Below, piece by piece: positions 25,270 through 34,069 of a stretch of 64,000 bases of DNA. The DNA comes from Microbacterium rhizosphaerae. GTDB lineage: Bacteria; Actinomycetota; Actinomycetes; Actinomycetales; Microbacteriaceae. Position 1 is the stretch's first letter, and every line of letters starts with the position of its first letter. The stretch is from assembly GCF_034120055.1 (NCBI RefSeq), contig NZ_CP139368.1, positions 3,844,001-3,908,000 on the forward strand, in the 5' to 3' direction. The position numbers were made by a program, and so were the translations under genes. Under the pieces are notes generated by a model that worked only from the letters and a program-made list of their open reading frames with translations, was not told the origin of the DNA and made no database searches.

Positions 25270-26668
25270 TCAGGCTGCATAGTCGAATCGCTGACGTCCG
25301 CCGAGGCGAGGCGTTCGGGCCGGATCTGCGTGGGCGGGCGGCAGGAACCACACCGCGGCGGCCACACCTCGACCATCGATCAGAACGTCCCAGCCCGTTG
25401 TCGTGAATTCGGTGATGGCAGGCCTCGCACAGGAGCACGAGATTGGCGAGGTCTGTCGGACCGGCGTCGCGCGTCCACCACCGGATGTGGTGCGCTCTCG
25501 TGATGCCGGGAGGAGCCCCACACATCGCACAGCCACCATCCCGCTCGACGAGTGCGAGGCGCTGCGCGCGGGTCGCGAACCTCTTCTCACGACCCCAGTC
25601 CAGGAGTTCGCTGTGGGCTTCGAATACGGCGGCGATGACGCCTCCGCCCGCCGCCATGCGCCGCGCCGTACTGGCCGTGACGGGCTGATCGATTCCGTCG
25701 ATCGTCGCCGCACCGGTCTCCGTGAGCAGCTCTTGGAGCGTGATCCGCACGATGACTGTCGCACCGGCCACGGGCTGTTCGGTGTGGGCGCAGGCAAGAT
25801 AGTGCCGCGCGAGGAGCGCGAGGGCGTCGGCCTGCCGTTGTGGAAGAGTCCGTGGCGCGGTCTCCCCCTCCGGTCGTGGCTGGGACTCGTCCGGGATTCC
25901 CGAAACGAAGCCGTCTGCTGCACGGTTCGCCGGGCGGGGGTCGTCCCCCGATCGGAAGTCAGCGCTCACGAGGGCTTCGATGGCGGTCACGATGGGCGAA
26001 GCCGTTTCAGAGTCGAAGACGCCATTGAGGTGGACCAGCCCATCGCGCTGATAGACGCGGAGCGAACGCGCGTCACGAAGCTCGGCCTCCCGAGACGCGA
26101 CACCCTGCGGATCGAGCTGCGCCTCCGCGCGGAGGAGGATCTTCCGCAGCTGATCGAGCGACAACCCCGCCGCCTGATCGACCAGTGTGCGCTCAGCGGC
26201 ATCCACGCCAGCCCGTGTCGCCCGGCGGCCCACCTTGTCCAGAAGGGCGATGATCGCATCGGCCGCTTGCGCGCCGATCTCACCGGTCTTGAGCGCCTCG
26301 GCGACGGCCGGCCGCCGAGCAGGCATGGTGTCGCCGAAGACTGCGCGCGGTGCCGTGGCGTCGCCGATCCGCAGGAGGCGCGCAGCATCCGCCGTCGACG
26401 TGCCGCTCGTCGCCGCGATGAGCGCCGTGGGAGACCGGTGACCCTGCTTCTTCGCAAGTGCGTCCGCACCCAGATCCACGCTCGAGGCGCGTGCGATCTG
26501 CGAGGCGACCGCGGCATGGACGGCATCCAGTCGGCGTCGAAGCAGTCCAAGCGCGTCGTTCACCGCGATGAGGTCTGGCTCTGGGAGCTCCATCGCGTCC
26601 TGCCGAGGACCCCAAGCAGCCTCCGCAGCGGCCAGCGCTGCGGACAGACCGGTCAGAGGTGAGTCCAT
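25270..26668 (-). pseudogene. DUF222/HNH endonuclease-type (13E12 family) gene with 3'-terminal frameshift
   Basis: N-terminal DUF222 helical domain and C-terminal HNH nuclease motif (CAMCGAPPGITRAHHIRWW, then NLVLLCEACHHRIHDNG). Just after HDNG, around 25390-25397, the reading frame is off by one base: the expected family ending GWDVLIDGRG...VWFLPPAHADP...RFDYAA continues in the next frame to a stop at 25270, while the uninterrupted frame runs to 25250 with an unrelated Arg/Ser-rich tail. All HNH catalytic residues precede the shift, so activity may survive. It could be a real mutation or a sequencing error. These genes are multi-copy in actinobacteria and of unsettled function. Confidence 0.75.
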
Positions 26669-26715
26669 GCGTCTATAGTACATATGTTCGAGGCTAGATT
26701 CAAATATTTGTTCTA
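26669..26715 (-). promoter_or_regulatory. AT-rich promoter region with two palindromes
   Basis: Immediately upstream of the HNH gene; contains ACATATGT and CAAATATTTG (26701-26710), both perfect palindromes in an otherwise GC-rich region. Likely promoter/operator of the HNH gene. Confidence 0.45.
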
Positions 26716-26741
26716 GTGGAGTGGGTGCCCCAGCGTTCGGG

Positions 26742-26965
26742 GGCGACCCGTTTCGTCTCGCTCCGCTCGCTCAACGATCGGGGGGCAACGCCGGCCGCTC
26801 GCTCAACGACCGGGGCACGACCCGAACAGGCAACCCGTTTCGTCTCGCTCCGCTCGCTCAACGACGGGGGGCAACACTCGCCCCTCGCTCAACGACCGGG
26901 GGGCAACGCCGGCCGCTCGCTCAACGACCGGGGCACGACACATTTCGTCTCACTGCGCTCGTACC
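26742..26965. repeat. Intergenic repeat cluster (TTTCGTCTCGC / CTCGCTCAACGACCGGGG family)
   Basis: The 305-base gap between HNH and SDR genes consists mostly of repeated pieces: TTTCGTCTC starts near 26750, 26838 and 26943, and CGCTCGCTCAACGA or variants occur at least five times. Related copies lie at 57188-57300 and 62370-62730. No gene is supported here. Confidence 0.85.
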
Positions 26966-26973
26966 TTGGATGC

Positions 26974-27762
26974 ATGACACTTCAGCTCACGGGCACGACC
27001 GCCCTCGTCACCGGCGCCAGCTCCGGCCTCGGCACCGCCTACGCCACGGAGTTCGCCCGACGAGGCGCCGACGTCGTGCTCGTCGCCCGCCGTGAGGACC
27101 GCCTGCGCGAGCTCGCCGACCGGCTGTCGTCCAGGTACGGGGTCACCGCGACCGTGATCCCGGCCGACCTGGCGGCTGCGGGCGCCGCGGCGAAGCTGCG
27201 CGCGGATGTCGAGGCTCGCGGCATCCACGTGCACGCCCTCGTCAACAACGCGGGCTTCGGTCTGCACGACGCCTTCCTCGAGGCGGATGCCGAGCGCACC
27301 GCTGAGATGATCGACCTCAACGTGAACGCGCTCGTCGCTCTGACCCGCGAGTTCCTGCCCGCGATGGTCGCTGCAGGCACCGGCATCGTCGTGAACATCG
27401 CGAGCACCGGCGCCTTCTCGCCGTGCCCGACGATGGCCGTCTACGGCGCGACCAAGGCGTTCGTGCTCTCGTTCACCGAGGCGCTCGCCTACGAGGTGCA
27501 CCCGAAGGGGGTGCAGGTGCTCGCCGTCTGTCCCGGGGCGACGGCGACGGAGTTCCGTGAGGTCTCCGGCCTGCACGCGGAGCGCATGACCCCGGACGGC
27601 TCGCAGACTCCCGATCAGGTCATCGCGACGACTTTCAGGGCGCTCGACGGAGGCAAGGTCGGCAGCGTCACGTCGGGCGGACGCAACAAGCTGCTGCAGG
27701 GCCTCACCCGCCTCGCGCCGCGACGCACCGCCACCGCGATGGCCGCGCGCATCCTCTCCTAG
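26974..27762 (+). CDS. SDR-family oxidoreductase (DltE/YdfG-like)
   Basis: 262 residues. TGASSGLG cofactor motif, LVNNAGFGLHD, and YGATK as catalytic Tyr/Lys; the C-terminal part PDQVIATTFRALDGGK is typical of the DltE-like SDR group, often keto-acyl or steroid-type reductases. Weak ribosome site; the start codon lies just after the repeat cluster, which may carry or modify its promoter. Ends adjoin the convergent membrane gene directly. Confidence 0.88.
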   Translation: MTLQLTGTTALVTGASSGLGTAYATEFARRGADVVLVARREDRLRELADRLSSRYGVTATVIPADLAAAGAAAKLRADVEARGIHVHALVNNAGFGLHDAFLEADAERTAEMIDLNVNALVALTREFLPAMVAAGTGIVVNIASTGAFSPCPTMAVYGATKAFVLSFTEALAYEVHPKGVQVLAVCPGATATEFREVSGLHAERMTPDGSQTPDQVIATTFRALDGGKVGSVTSGGRNKLLQGLTRLAPRRTATAMAARILS

Positions 27763-28299
27763 TCAGAACCGGCGTGCGAACGGGAAGGGCCGGCGCATCC
27801 GCACGAGCAGGAGGATCGGCAGCAGCACGTACGGCAGGTTGAACGCCAGGAACTTCAGCGGGTTCGGCGTCACCCACTGCGGCTCGCCGAAGAACTCCAC
27901 ACCGAAGACGACCACTCCCGTGATCGTGGCGATCATCGTCGCGTAGATCACCGAGGGCAGCTGGATCCAGTTCCAGCCCTTCACGAGCGAGATCACCAGG
28001 GTCACGTAGAACACCGGGTAGACGAACGCCGACAGGCCGGTCACGAGCCGCATCCATACCGGCGGGTGCAGGAACAGCGGGTCGGTGTCGTGGGCGTACC
28101 ACCAGTTGGAGTTCACGAAGAAGTTCGGGGACGGATGCGAGAACGGGATGCCGAGCGTCGGCAGCATGTCGCTGATCATGCTCGTGACCGTGAACAGCGA
28201 GAACACGACGATGAACACGCAGTCGAACGGTCGCGCCCGCAGCGGGAGGTTCGCAGGGCGGCAGGGCTCGGTGGATGCGTCGGTCGTCGGTGAGGTCAC
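27763..28299 (-). CDS. EXPERA/TMEM97-like four-helix membrane protein
   Basis: 178 residues with four hydrophobic segments (FDCVFIVVFSLFTVTSMISD; LSAFVYPVFYVTLVISLV; a third near MIATITGVVVFGVEFFGE; LKFLAFNLPYVLLPILLLV). The pattern of Trp/His/Asp in the first loop and an acidic residue in helix 3 recalls the EXPERA (emopamil-binding/TMEM97) family, which binds sterol-like ligands. Family placement is tentative. Confidence 0.6.
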   Translation of the reverse strand: MTSPTTDASTEPCRPANLPLRARPFDCVFIVVFSLFTVTSMISDMLPTLGIPFSHPSPNFFVNSNWWYAHDTDPLFLHPPVWMRLVTGLSAFVYPVFYVTLVISLVKGWNWIQLPSVIYATMIATITGVVVFGVEFFGEPQWVTPNPLKFLAFNLPYVLLPILLLVRMRRPFPFARRF

Positions 28300-28333
28300 G
28301 CGCAGAGCGTAGCGGTCGGCTCAATGGCCGGGA

Positions 28334-28405
28334 CGGTCCCCGAGCTTGTCGAGGGGTCGCACCACGATCAGCGGACGCGCGGCCCCTCGACAGGCTCGGG
28401 GACCG
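28334..28405. repeat. Inverted pair of ~23-bp repeats (REP/REPIN-like hairpin)
   Basis: Arms at 28334-28356 and 28383-28405 match at 22 of 23 positions in inverted orientation with a 26-base loop. Arm core is GGTCCCCGAGCYTGTCGAGG. Single copies of the same core occur inside several coding sequences in this window. Could also act as a terminator or mRNA stabiliser downstream of the thiolase gene. Confidence 0.85.
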
Positions 28406-28426
28406 GAGGGGTCCGTCAGGGGGCCG

Positions 28427-29596
28427 TCAGCGGTCCAGGACGACGGCGAGGCCCTGACCGACGCCGATGCAGATCGCGGCGACCGCGACGCCCGATCCGC
28501 GGCGGGCGAGCTCGTGAGCCGCGTGGCCGATGATGCGGCCGCCGGAGGCGCCGAGTGGGTGGCCGATCGCCAGGGCACCACCGTGGATGTTCACCTTCTC
28601 CGGGTCGAGATCGGGCCACCCCTGGATGCAGGCGAGGGACTGGGATGCGAACGCCTCATTGAGCTCGACCAGGTCGACGTCGGCCCACGTGTACCCCGCG
28701 CGGGCGAGCGCCTTGTTCGCCGCCTCGATGGGGGCGATCGGGAACATGTCCGGGTCCACGCCGTGCGACGCCCGGGAGGCGATGCGGGCGAGGGGCTCGG
28801 CATCCACCACCCCTTCCGCACCCAGCAGCACGGCCGAGGCCCCGTCGTTGATGGGCGACGAGTTGCCCGCGGTCACGCTGCCGTCGGAGGCGAACAGCGC
28901 CCGAAGCCCCGCGAGGACCTCCACCGACGTGTCGTCGCGGATGCCCTCATCCCGCGCCAGCTCGGCGCCGGGGACCTGCACGATCTCGGAGTCGTACACG
29001 CCCTCAGCCCACGCGGCAGCGGCGAGCCGGTGCGAGCGGACCGCGAACCCGTCCTGCGCCCCGCGGCCGATCCCCCACGCGCGAGCGATCTTCTCCGCCG
29101 ACTCGCCGTTGGAGATCGTCCAGTGCCGCGGCAGCGCAGGGTTCACCATCCGCCAGCCGATCGACGTGTTCCACAGCGTCTGGTTGCCGACCGACGGCCA
29201 CGCCCGCGGCGACTTCTCCACGACGAACGGGGCACGACTCATCGACTCCACCCCGCCGGCCAGGACGATCTCGGCATCACCCGTCTCGATCGCGCGGGAC
29301 CCCTGGATCACGGCCTCGACGCTCGACGCGCACAGCCGATTGACCGTCACCCCGGTCACACTCGTCGGAAACCCCGCCAGCAGCGCGCCCATCCGGCCGA
29401 TGTTCCGGTTGTCCTCCCCCGCCTGATTCGCGTCTCCGAAGACCACATCGTCGATCCGCGCCGGGTCCAGGCCGGTGCGCTCCACGATCGACCGCATCAC
29501 GACCGCCGCCAGGTCGTCGGGGCGCACCCCCGACAGGGCGCCGCCGGCACGACCGAACGGCGTGCGCACCGCGTCGAAGACGAAGGATGTGGTCAT
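28427..29596 (-). CDS. Acetyl-CoA acyltransferase (thiolase, beta-ketoadipyl-CoA type likely)
   Basis: 389 residues. Nucleophile Cys in VNRLCASSVEAV (about residue 89), His in GGALAIGHPLGASGGR and second Cys in AICIGVGQG make the thiolase triad. Divergent from an IclR regulator and next to pobA, so the last step of the beta-ketoadipate pathway (PcaF) is a reasonable reading; fatty-acid thiolase is the alternative. Confidence 0.85.
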   Translation of the reverse strand: MTTSFVFDAVRTPFGRAGGALSGVRPDDLAAVVMRSIVERTGLDPARIDDVVFGDANQAGEDNRNIGRMGALLAGFPTSVTGVTVNRLCASSVEAVIQGSRAIETGDAEIVLAGGVESMSRAPFVVEKSPRAWPSVGNQTLWNTSIGWRMVNPALPRHWTISNGESAEKIARAWGIGRGAQDGFAVRSHRLAAAAWAEGVYDSEIVQVPGAELARDEGIRDDTSVEVLAGLRALFASDGSVTAGNSSPINDGASAVLLGAEGVVDAEPLARIASRASHGVDPDMFPIAPIEAANKALARAGYTWADVDLVELNEAFASQSLACIQGWPDLDPEKVNIHGGALAIGHPLGASGGRIIGHAAHELARRGSGVAVAAICIGVGQGLAVVLDR

Positions 29597-29684
29597 GTCG
29601 GGTTCTCCTTCGGGGATTCGCGGCGCTGCGACGGTGGGCGCTCAGCGACCGGTTTCAGGCTACCCGCGCCCGAGGGCAGTGGAT

Positions 29685-29699
29685 TCCCATCCAATGGGA
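29685..29699. promoter_or_regulatory. Palindrome TCCCAT-CCA-ATGGGA
   Basis: Perfect 6-bp arms midway in the thiolase/iclR divergent promoter region. Candidate binding site for the IclR regulator. Confidence 0.45.
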
Positions 29700-29729
29700 T
29701 TCGGCGGCGGATGCTGTCATCCTGGAGCC

Positions 29730-30482
29730 ATGGCGAATTCCCCGTCGGGCGATTCGGTCACCGACCGACTGCTCCGGGTGCTCGAGACCTTCACGCCGAC
29801 CCGCACGGTGCAGACGGCGGCGGAGATCGGACGCCGTGCCGGACTGCCGACGTCGACGGCGCACCGGCTCGTCGGCGAGCTCGTCGAGGCGGGGCTGCTC
29901 GAGCGCGACGAGGACCGGCGCATCCGCATCGGCATGCGCCTGTGGGAGCTCGCGACCCGCTCCTCGCAGGCCCTGCGCCTGCGGCAGGCGGCCATGCCGT
30001 CGATGGAGCGCGTGCAGGCCCGCATCCACGAGCACACGCAGCTGGCGATCCTCGAGCAGGACGAGGCGCTCTTCCTCGAGCGGCTCTCGAGCCCCGACTC
30101 GGGCGCGAACGTCACGCGCGTGGCCGGGCGCCTCCCCCTCCACGCATCGTCGTCGGGGCTCGTGCTCCTCGCGTTCGGAAGCCGCGAGCTGCAGGAGCGG
30201 ATCCTCGCGGCTCCCCTCGCTCCCGTCTCGCGCGAGACGCTCACGGATGCCGGCGCCCTGCGCCGCAAGCTCGCCGAGGTGCGCCGGCTCGGCCACGCGA
30301 TCGCCCCCGGGTACATCGAGGCGGTCTCGACCGGCGCCGCGGTGCCCATCCGCGACGAGACCGGGACGGTGATCGCGGCGCTCTCGGCCGTGCTGCCGCG
30401 GGATGCGGCGGTCGACCCGCCGCTCGTGGAGCTGCACGGCGCTGCCCGCGAGATCGCCGCCGCGCTGCGCGACCACGGCTGA
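29730..30482 (+). CDS. IclR-family transcriptional regulator
   Basis: 250 residues. Winged helix-turn-helix (TAAEIGRRAGLPTSTAHRLV) followed by the IclR effector domain (LQERILAAPLAP..., AIAPGYIEAVSTGAAVPI). Sits between a divergent thiolase gene and pobA; PobR/PcaR-type IclR regulators control 4-hydroxybenzoate and beta-ketoadipate genes, so local control is likely. Confidence 0.9.
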   Translation: MANSPSGDSVTDRLLRVLETFTPTRTVQTAAEIGRRAGLPTSTAHRLVGELVEAGLLERDEDRRIRIGMRLWELATRSSQALRLRQAAMPSMERVQARIHEHTQLAILEQDEALFLERLSSPDSGANVTRVAGRLPLHASSSGLVLLAFGSRELQERILAAPLAPVSRETLTDAGALRRKLAEVRRLGHAIAPGYIEAVSTGAAVPIRDETGTVIAALSAVLPRDAAVDPPLVELHGAAREIAAALRDHG

Positions 30483-30534
30483 GCGACCACCGCTGAGCCT
30501 TCCAGCGGCCCGAATCGGACGCCGGGCTGGACAA

Positions 30535-30557
30535 CTGTTCCCGTTGAATGAGAACAG
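30535..30557. promoter_or_regulatory. Palindrome CTGTTC-n11-GAACAG upstream of pobA
   Basis: Perfect 6-bp arms 52 bases before the pobA start. Spacing suits an IclR dimer; candidate activator site for pobA. Confidence 0.5.
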
Positions 30558-30608
30558 CCCCCGCATCACGACGCGCACTTGGGATGCTGGGCGGGTCGAA
30601 GGAGACCC

Positions 30609-31796
30609 ATGACCACCACCATCCGCACCCAGGTCGCCATCATCGGCGCCGGGCCCGCCGGGCTGCTGCTCTCGCACCTGCTGGATGCCGCCGGCATCGA
30701 CTCGATCGTCATCGATCAGCGCAGCCGCGACGAGATCGAGCACACGATCCGCGCCGGCATCCTCGAGCAGGGCACCGTCGATGTGCTCGTCTCGACCGGC
30801 GCCTCGACGCGCGTCCTCAGCGAGGCCCACCAGCACGACGGCATCGAGCTGCGCTTCGACGGCGGCGGCCACCGGTTCGACTTCCCCGCGCTCACCGGGC
30901 GCAGCGTCTGGCTCTACCCGCAGCACGAGGTGCTGAAAGACCTCATCGGGGCCCGCCTGGCCGCGGGCCAGGACCTGCGCTTCAACGTCACGGCGCAGTC
31001 CGTGGAGGGCGCCGAGACCGACCGCCCGCACGTGATCGCCACCGACGCGGACGGCCAGACCCTCGACATCGAGGCCGACCTCGTCGTCGGCGCGGACGGC
31101 TCCCGCAGCGTCGCGCGCGTCGCGGTGTGCGGGTCGAGCCGCGACGGCTACTTCCGCGAGTACCCGTTCGCCTGGTTCGGCATCCTGTGCGAGGCGCCCC
31201 CGAGCAACGACGTGCTCATCTACAGCAATTCCGACAACGGCTTCGCCCTCATCAGCCAGCGCAGCGACACCGTGCAGCGCATGTACTTCCAGTGCGACCC
31301 GGATGCCGACCCCGACGCCCTCACCGAGGAGCAGATCTGGGAGGAGCTGCAGTCCCGCGTCCCCGGCACGACGCTGAAGGAGGGTCCCATCTTCCAGCGC
31401 GACATCCTCCGCTTCCGCAGCTTCGTCGCGCACGAGATGCGACGCGGCCGCGTGGTGCTGATCGGGGATGCGGCGCACACCGTGCCGCCGACCGGCGCCA
31501 AGGGCATGAACCTGGCGGTCGCCGATGTGGTGCTGCTCGAGAAGGCGATCCGCGCTCTGCTCCTCGAGGACGACGAGCGCCCGCTCGACCGCTACCCCGA
31601 GGTCGCCTCGCGCCGCATCTGGAAGGCGCAGCACTTCTCCTGGTGGATGACGAGCATGCTCCATGTGGCGCCGGACGCCTCGGAGTTCGACCGCCGCCGG
31701 CAGCTCGGCGAGCTCCGCATGGTCACCGAGTCCGAGGCCGGTCGCGCGTACCTCGCGGAGGCCTACACCGGCTGGCCTTTCGAGACGCAGCGCTGA
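30609..31796 (+). CDS. pobA: 4-hydroxybenzoate 3-monooxygenase
   Basis: 395 residues, the usual PobA length (~390). FAD-binding GAGPAG near residue 13, ARAGILEQG-type segment (IRAGILEQGTVD), GADGSRS, and GRVVLIGDAAHTVPPTGAKG near the C-terminal third. Hydroxylates 4-hydroxybenzoate to protocatechuate with NAD(P)H and O2. GAAGGAGACCC precedes the ATG. The protocatechuate ring-cleavage genes are not in this window. Confidence 0.92.
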   Translation: MTTTIRTQVAIIGAGPAGLLLSHLLDAAGIDSIVIDQRSRDEIEHTIRAGILEQGTVDVLVSTGASTRVLSEAHQHDGIELRFDGGGHRFDFPALTGRSVWLYPQHEVLKDLIGARLAAGQDLRFNVTAQSVEGAETDRPHVIATDADGQTLDIEADLVVGADGSRSVARVAVCGSSRDGYFREYPFAWFGILCEAPPSNDVLIYSNSDNGFALISQRSDTVQRMYFQCDPDADPDALTEEQIWEELQSRVPGTTLKEGPIFQRDILRFRSFVAHEMRRGRVVLIGDAAHTVPPTGAKGMNLAVADVVLLEKAIRALLLEDDERPLDRYPEVASRRIWKAQHFSWWMTSMLHVAPDASEFDRRRQLGELRMVTESEAGRAYLAEAYTGWPFETQR

Positions 31797-31810
31797 GGGC
31801 CGTCGGAGAG

Positions 31811-31830
31811 GCCCCGCGGGTGGCCGGGGC
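31811..31830. terminator. Hairpin GCCCCG-n8-CGGGGC between convergent genes
   Basis: Perfect 6-bp GC stem between the pobA stop and the convergent FAH gene stop, without a T-run. Likely bidirectional terminator. Confidence 0.5.
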
Positions 31831-32880
31831 TCAGCGGTGTCGGGCGCGCGAGCGCGGGCGTGCCGACGGGATCTCCGGTCCGGCGACCGCCGGGCCGACA
31901 GCGCCGGACAGCTCGCCGATGCCCTCCACCACCAGACGCACGACATCGCCCTCGACCAGCGGAGGCGGCGTGAGGCCGCCGTTGCGACCCCACAGCTCGC
32001 CGAGGCATCCACCGTTCCCGACCGTCCCCGATCCGAGGACGTCGCCCGGCACCACGCGCGAGTTGCGGGATGCGTAGGCCACGAGCTCGGGCAGCGGCCA
32101 CCCCATGTTCGATACGAGGTCCTCGCCGACGAGCTCGTCGTTGATGTACGCCTCGGCGCGGATCGCCAGGAAGCCGTCCTCGTCGAGGTAGGGCTCGAAC
32201 TCGTCCGCCGTGACGATCCACGGCCCGAGACTCATCCCGAAGTCCTTGCCCTTCGCCGGCCCGAGCCGCACCTTCATCTCACGAGCCTGGAGGTCGCGGG
32301 CCGACCAGTCGTTCATGATCGTGTAGCCGAAGACGACCTGCTTCGCCTCGGCCGCGGAGAGGTTCGCCCCTGGGGTCCCCGAGCGCGTCGAGGGGCCCTC
32401 GGCCGCGCCGATGACGACCGCCACCTCGAGCTCGAAGTCCAGGCGCTGCGTGACGGGCGGCGACACGGGTTCGCCCGGACCGAGGATCGTGTGCGGGTTC
32501 GTGAAGTAGAAGGTCGGCGCCTGGTACCACTCCGGCGCGACGTCGCTCTTGCCCTCGATCCCCGCGCTGACGCCCTCGACGTGCTCCTCGAACGCCACGA
32601 AGTCGCGGATCGCCGCGGGCACGACGGGCGCCAGCAGCTGCACGTCCGCGAGCGGCAGGCCCGCGGCCGGGCCCACTCCCCCGGAGGCCCCGGCCGGCGC
32701 CCCGGCGACGGGTGGAGGGGGCGCGGGAATGCTCACCTGCTCGAACAGGGCGCGCGTCTGCGCGAGTCCGCGGGCGAGCACGTCCGCGACCGTCAGGCCG
32801 TCGGGGAACGGCACGACGCGATCACCGACGACGAACCCCTCCCCGATCACGCCTCCCGTGGTCCAGCGGGCGATCCTCAT
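31831..32880 (-). CDS. Fumarylacetoacetate hydrolase-family protein
   Basis: 349 residues. FAH domain with metal ligands expected in FVAFEEHVEG, LDFELEVAVVIG and the NDWSARDLQ region. Compared with the paralogue at 42799, a segment of about ten extra residues (within GPSTRSGTPG) is encoded by a copy of the GGTCCCCGAGC repeat at 32374-32395, an in-frame insertion. ATGA overlap with the alpha/beta hydrolase upstream. FAH enzymes hydrolyse, hydrate or isomerise ring-cleavage products. Confidence 0.88.
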   Translation of the reverse strand: MRIARWTTGGVIGEGFVVGDRVVPFPDGLTVADVLARGLAQTRALFEQVSIPAPPPPVAGAPAGASGGVGPAAGLPLADVQLLAPVVPAAIRDFVAFEEHVEGVSAGIEGKSDVAPEWYQAPTFYFTNPHTILGPGEPVSPPVTQRLDFELEVAVVIGAAEGPSTRSGTPGANLSAAEAKQVVFGYTIMNDWSARDLQAREMKVRLGPAKGKDFGMSLGPWIVTADEFEPYLDEDGFLAIRAEAYINDELVGEDLVSNMGWPLPELVAYASRNSRVVPGDVLGSGTVGNGGCLGELWGRNGGLTPPPLVEGDVVRLVVEGIGELSGAVGPAVAGPEIPSARPRSRARHR

Positions 32881-34058
32881 GCCGACAGCTCCGCGAAGGT
32901 CTCGGCGACCCAGTCGGCCGTCCACTGCGAGACGTAGGGCATGTTGTCGAGGCCGATGTGCTCCGCGCCGCCCTCCTCCTGGGTGAAGATGCGCAGCTCG
33001 CGCTTGGGCGAGTTCACGGCAGCCTCGTACTCCTTGTACGCGTACTCGACGGGGATCTGCCGGTCGCCGATGCCGTGGGTCACGAGGAACGGCACCGTGA
33101 TGTCCTCGACGACGCCCTCGAGGCGCATGTTCTCCGTCTTCTCGATGAAGTCGTCCATGTCGCTCGCGCCGAAGACCCAGTGCACGTGGTCCCAGTAGTG
33201 GGGCACGGGGTTCTCGCCTTCGCGCCGGCGGCGGGCCTCCTGCACGGCTGCCCAGTCGTAGTTGGCCCCCCAGGCGACCGCGAGCGCGATGCGCTTCTCG
33301 AACGCCGTCGCGCGCGGCACGTAGTAGCCGCCGAGCGACCAGCCGACGAGTCCGACGAGCTTCGGGTCGATGCCGAGCTCGGCGGCGTTCTCCTCGATCC
33401 AGTCGAGGGTGGATGCGGCCCACACCTCGGTGTCGTAGCGGGCGCGCAGATCGCGCATGCGCAGTGCCTCGCCGGAACCGGGCGGGTCCATCATGAGCGT
33501 CGAGATGCCCCGCGCGGCCAGCAGCTGCGGGAACCCCGAGGTGTACATCATCTCCTTGGTCGAGTCGAGGCCGTTCCACATCACCACGAGCGGGTGCGGG
33601 CCCTCGCCCGGGGCGCGGTGGAAGTACGACGGGATCGCGGAGCCCGCCGGGGCGTCGTCGCCCGTGTACGGGACGTCCACGACGGTCAGCGGCACCTCGC
33701 CCAGCTCGACGTGCTTCAGCAGCAGGTCGATCGACTTCTGGTAGGCGGCCTTGCGGCCCTCCCACTTCGGCGACTGGAGGCGCTCGGCCTGCGACGTGTA
33801 CAGCGCAGCGCGGTAGTACTTCTCGGCCGCTCCGCGGCGCCAGCCGCGCGCCTCATCCTCCTGCGCGGAGGCGAGGATGCGGTCGGCCACCGCCTGCCAT
33901 GAACCGTAGAGCAGCTCGGTGCCGACGTCATCCCCGTGCTCGGAGGCCTCGAGCACCGGACGCGACGCCTTGTCGACGTCGTCGATCAGACCGCCGTTGT
34001 TGAGCGTGGCGACGACCGACATGCTCCAGACGTAGTTGGTGGGGAAGTACATGTACAC
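32877..34058 (-). CDS. Alpha/beta hydrolase, 2,6-dihydroxypseudooxynicotine hydrolase-like (C-C hydrolase)
   Basis: 393 residues. Nucleophile elbow GWSLGGYY, acidic residue and a late His (EEGGAEHIGLDN). A helical N-terminal ~130 residues precedes the core, as in 2,6-dihydroxypseudooxynicotine hydrolase, which cuts a C-C bond between an acyl chain and a dihydroxy ring. GTG at 34058 is preferred: AGGAG lies eight bases upstream; ATG 34052 is an alternative. Within the five-gene operon it may remove an acyl side chain from a hydroxylated aglycone. Activity is inferred from family resemblance. Confidence 0.8.
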   Translation of the reverse strand: MYMYFPTNYVWSMSVVATLNNGGLIDDVDKASRPVLEASEHGDDVGTELLYGSWQAVADRILASAQEDEARGWRRGAAEKYYRAALYTSQAERLQSPKWEGRKAAYQKSIDLLLKHVELGEVPLTVVDVPYTGDDAPAGSAIPSYFHRAPGEGPHPLVVMWNGLDSTKEMMYTSGFPQLLAARGISTLMMDPPGSGEALRMRDLRARYDTEVWAASTLDWIEENAAELGIDPKLVGLVGWSLGGYYVPRATAFEKRIALAVAWGANYDWAAVQEARRRREGENPVPHYWDHVHWVFGASDMDDFIEKTENMRLEGVVEDITVPFLVTHGIGDRQIPVEYAYKEYEAAVNSPKRELRIFTQEEGGAEHIGLDNMPYVSQWTADWVAETFAELSA

Positions 34059-34069
34059 GGAACTGACTC

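Noticed and set aside
28334..28405. Hairpin as a simple transcription terminator
   Set aside because: Its arms match a repeat found in several coding sequences in this window, so a repeat element explains it better, though it may also terminate transcripts.
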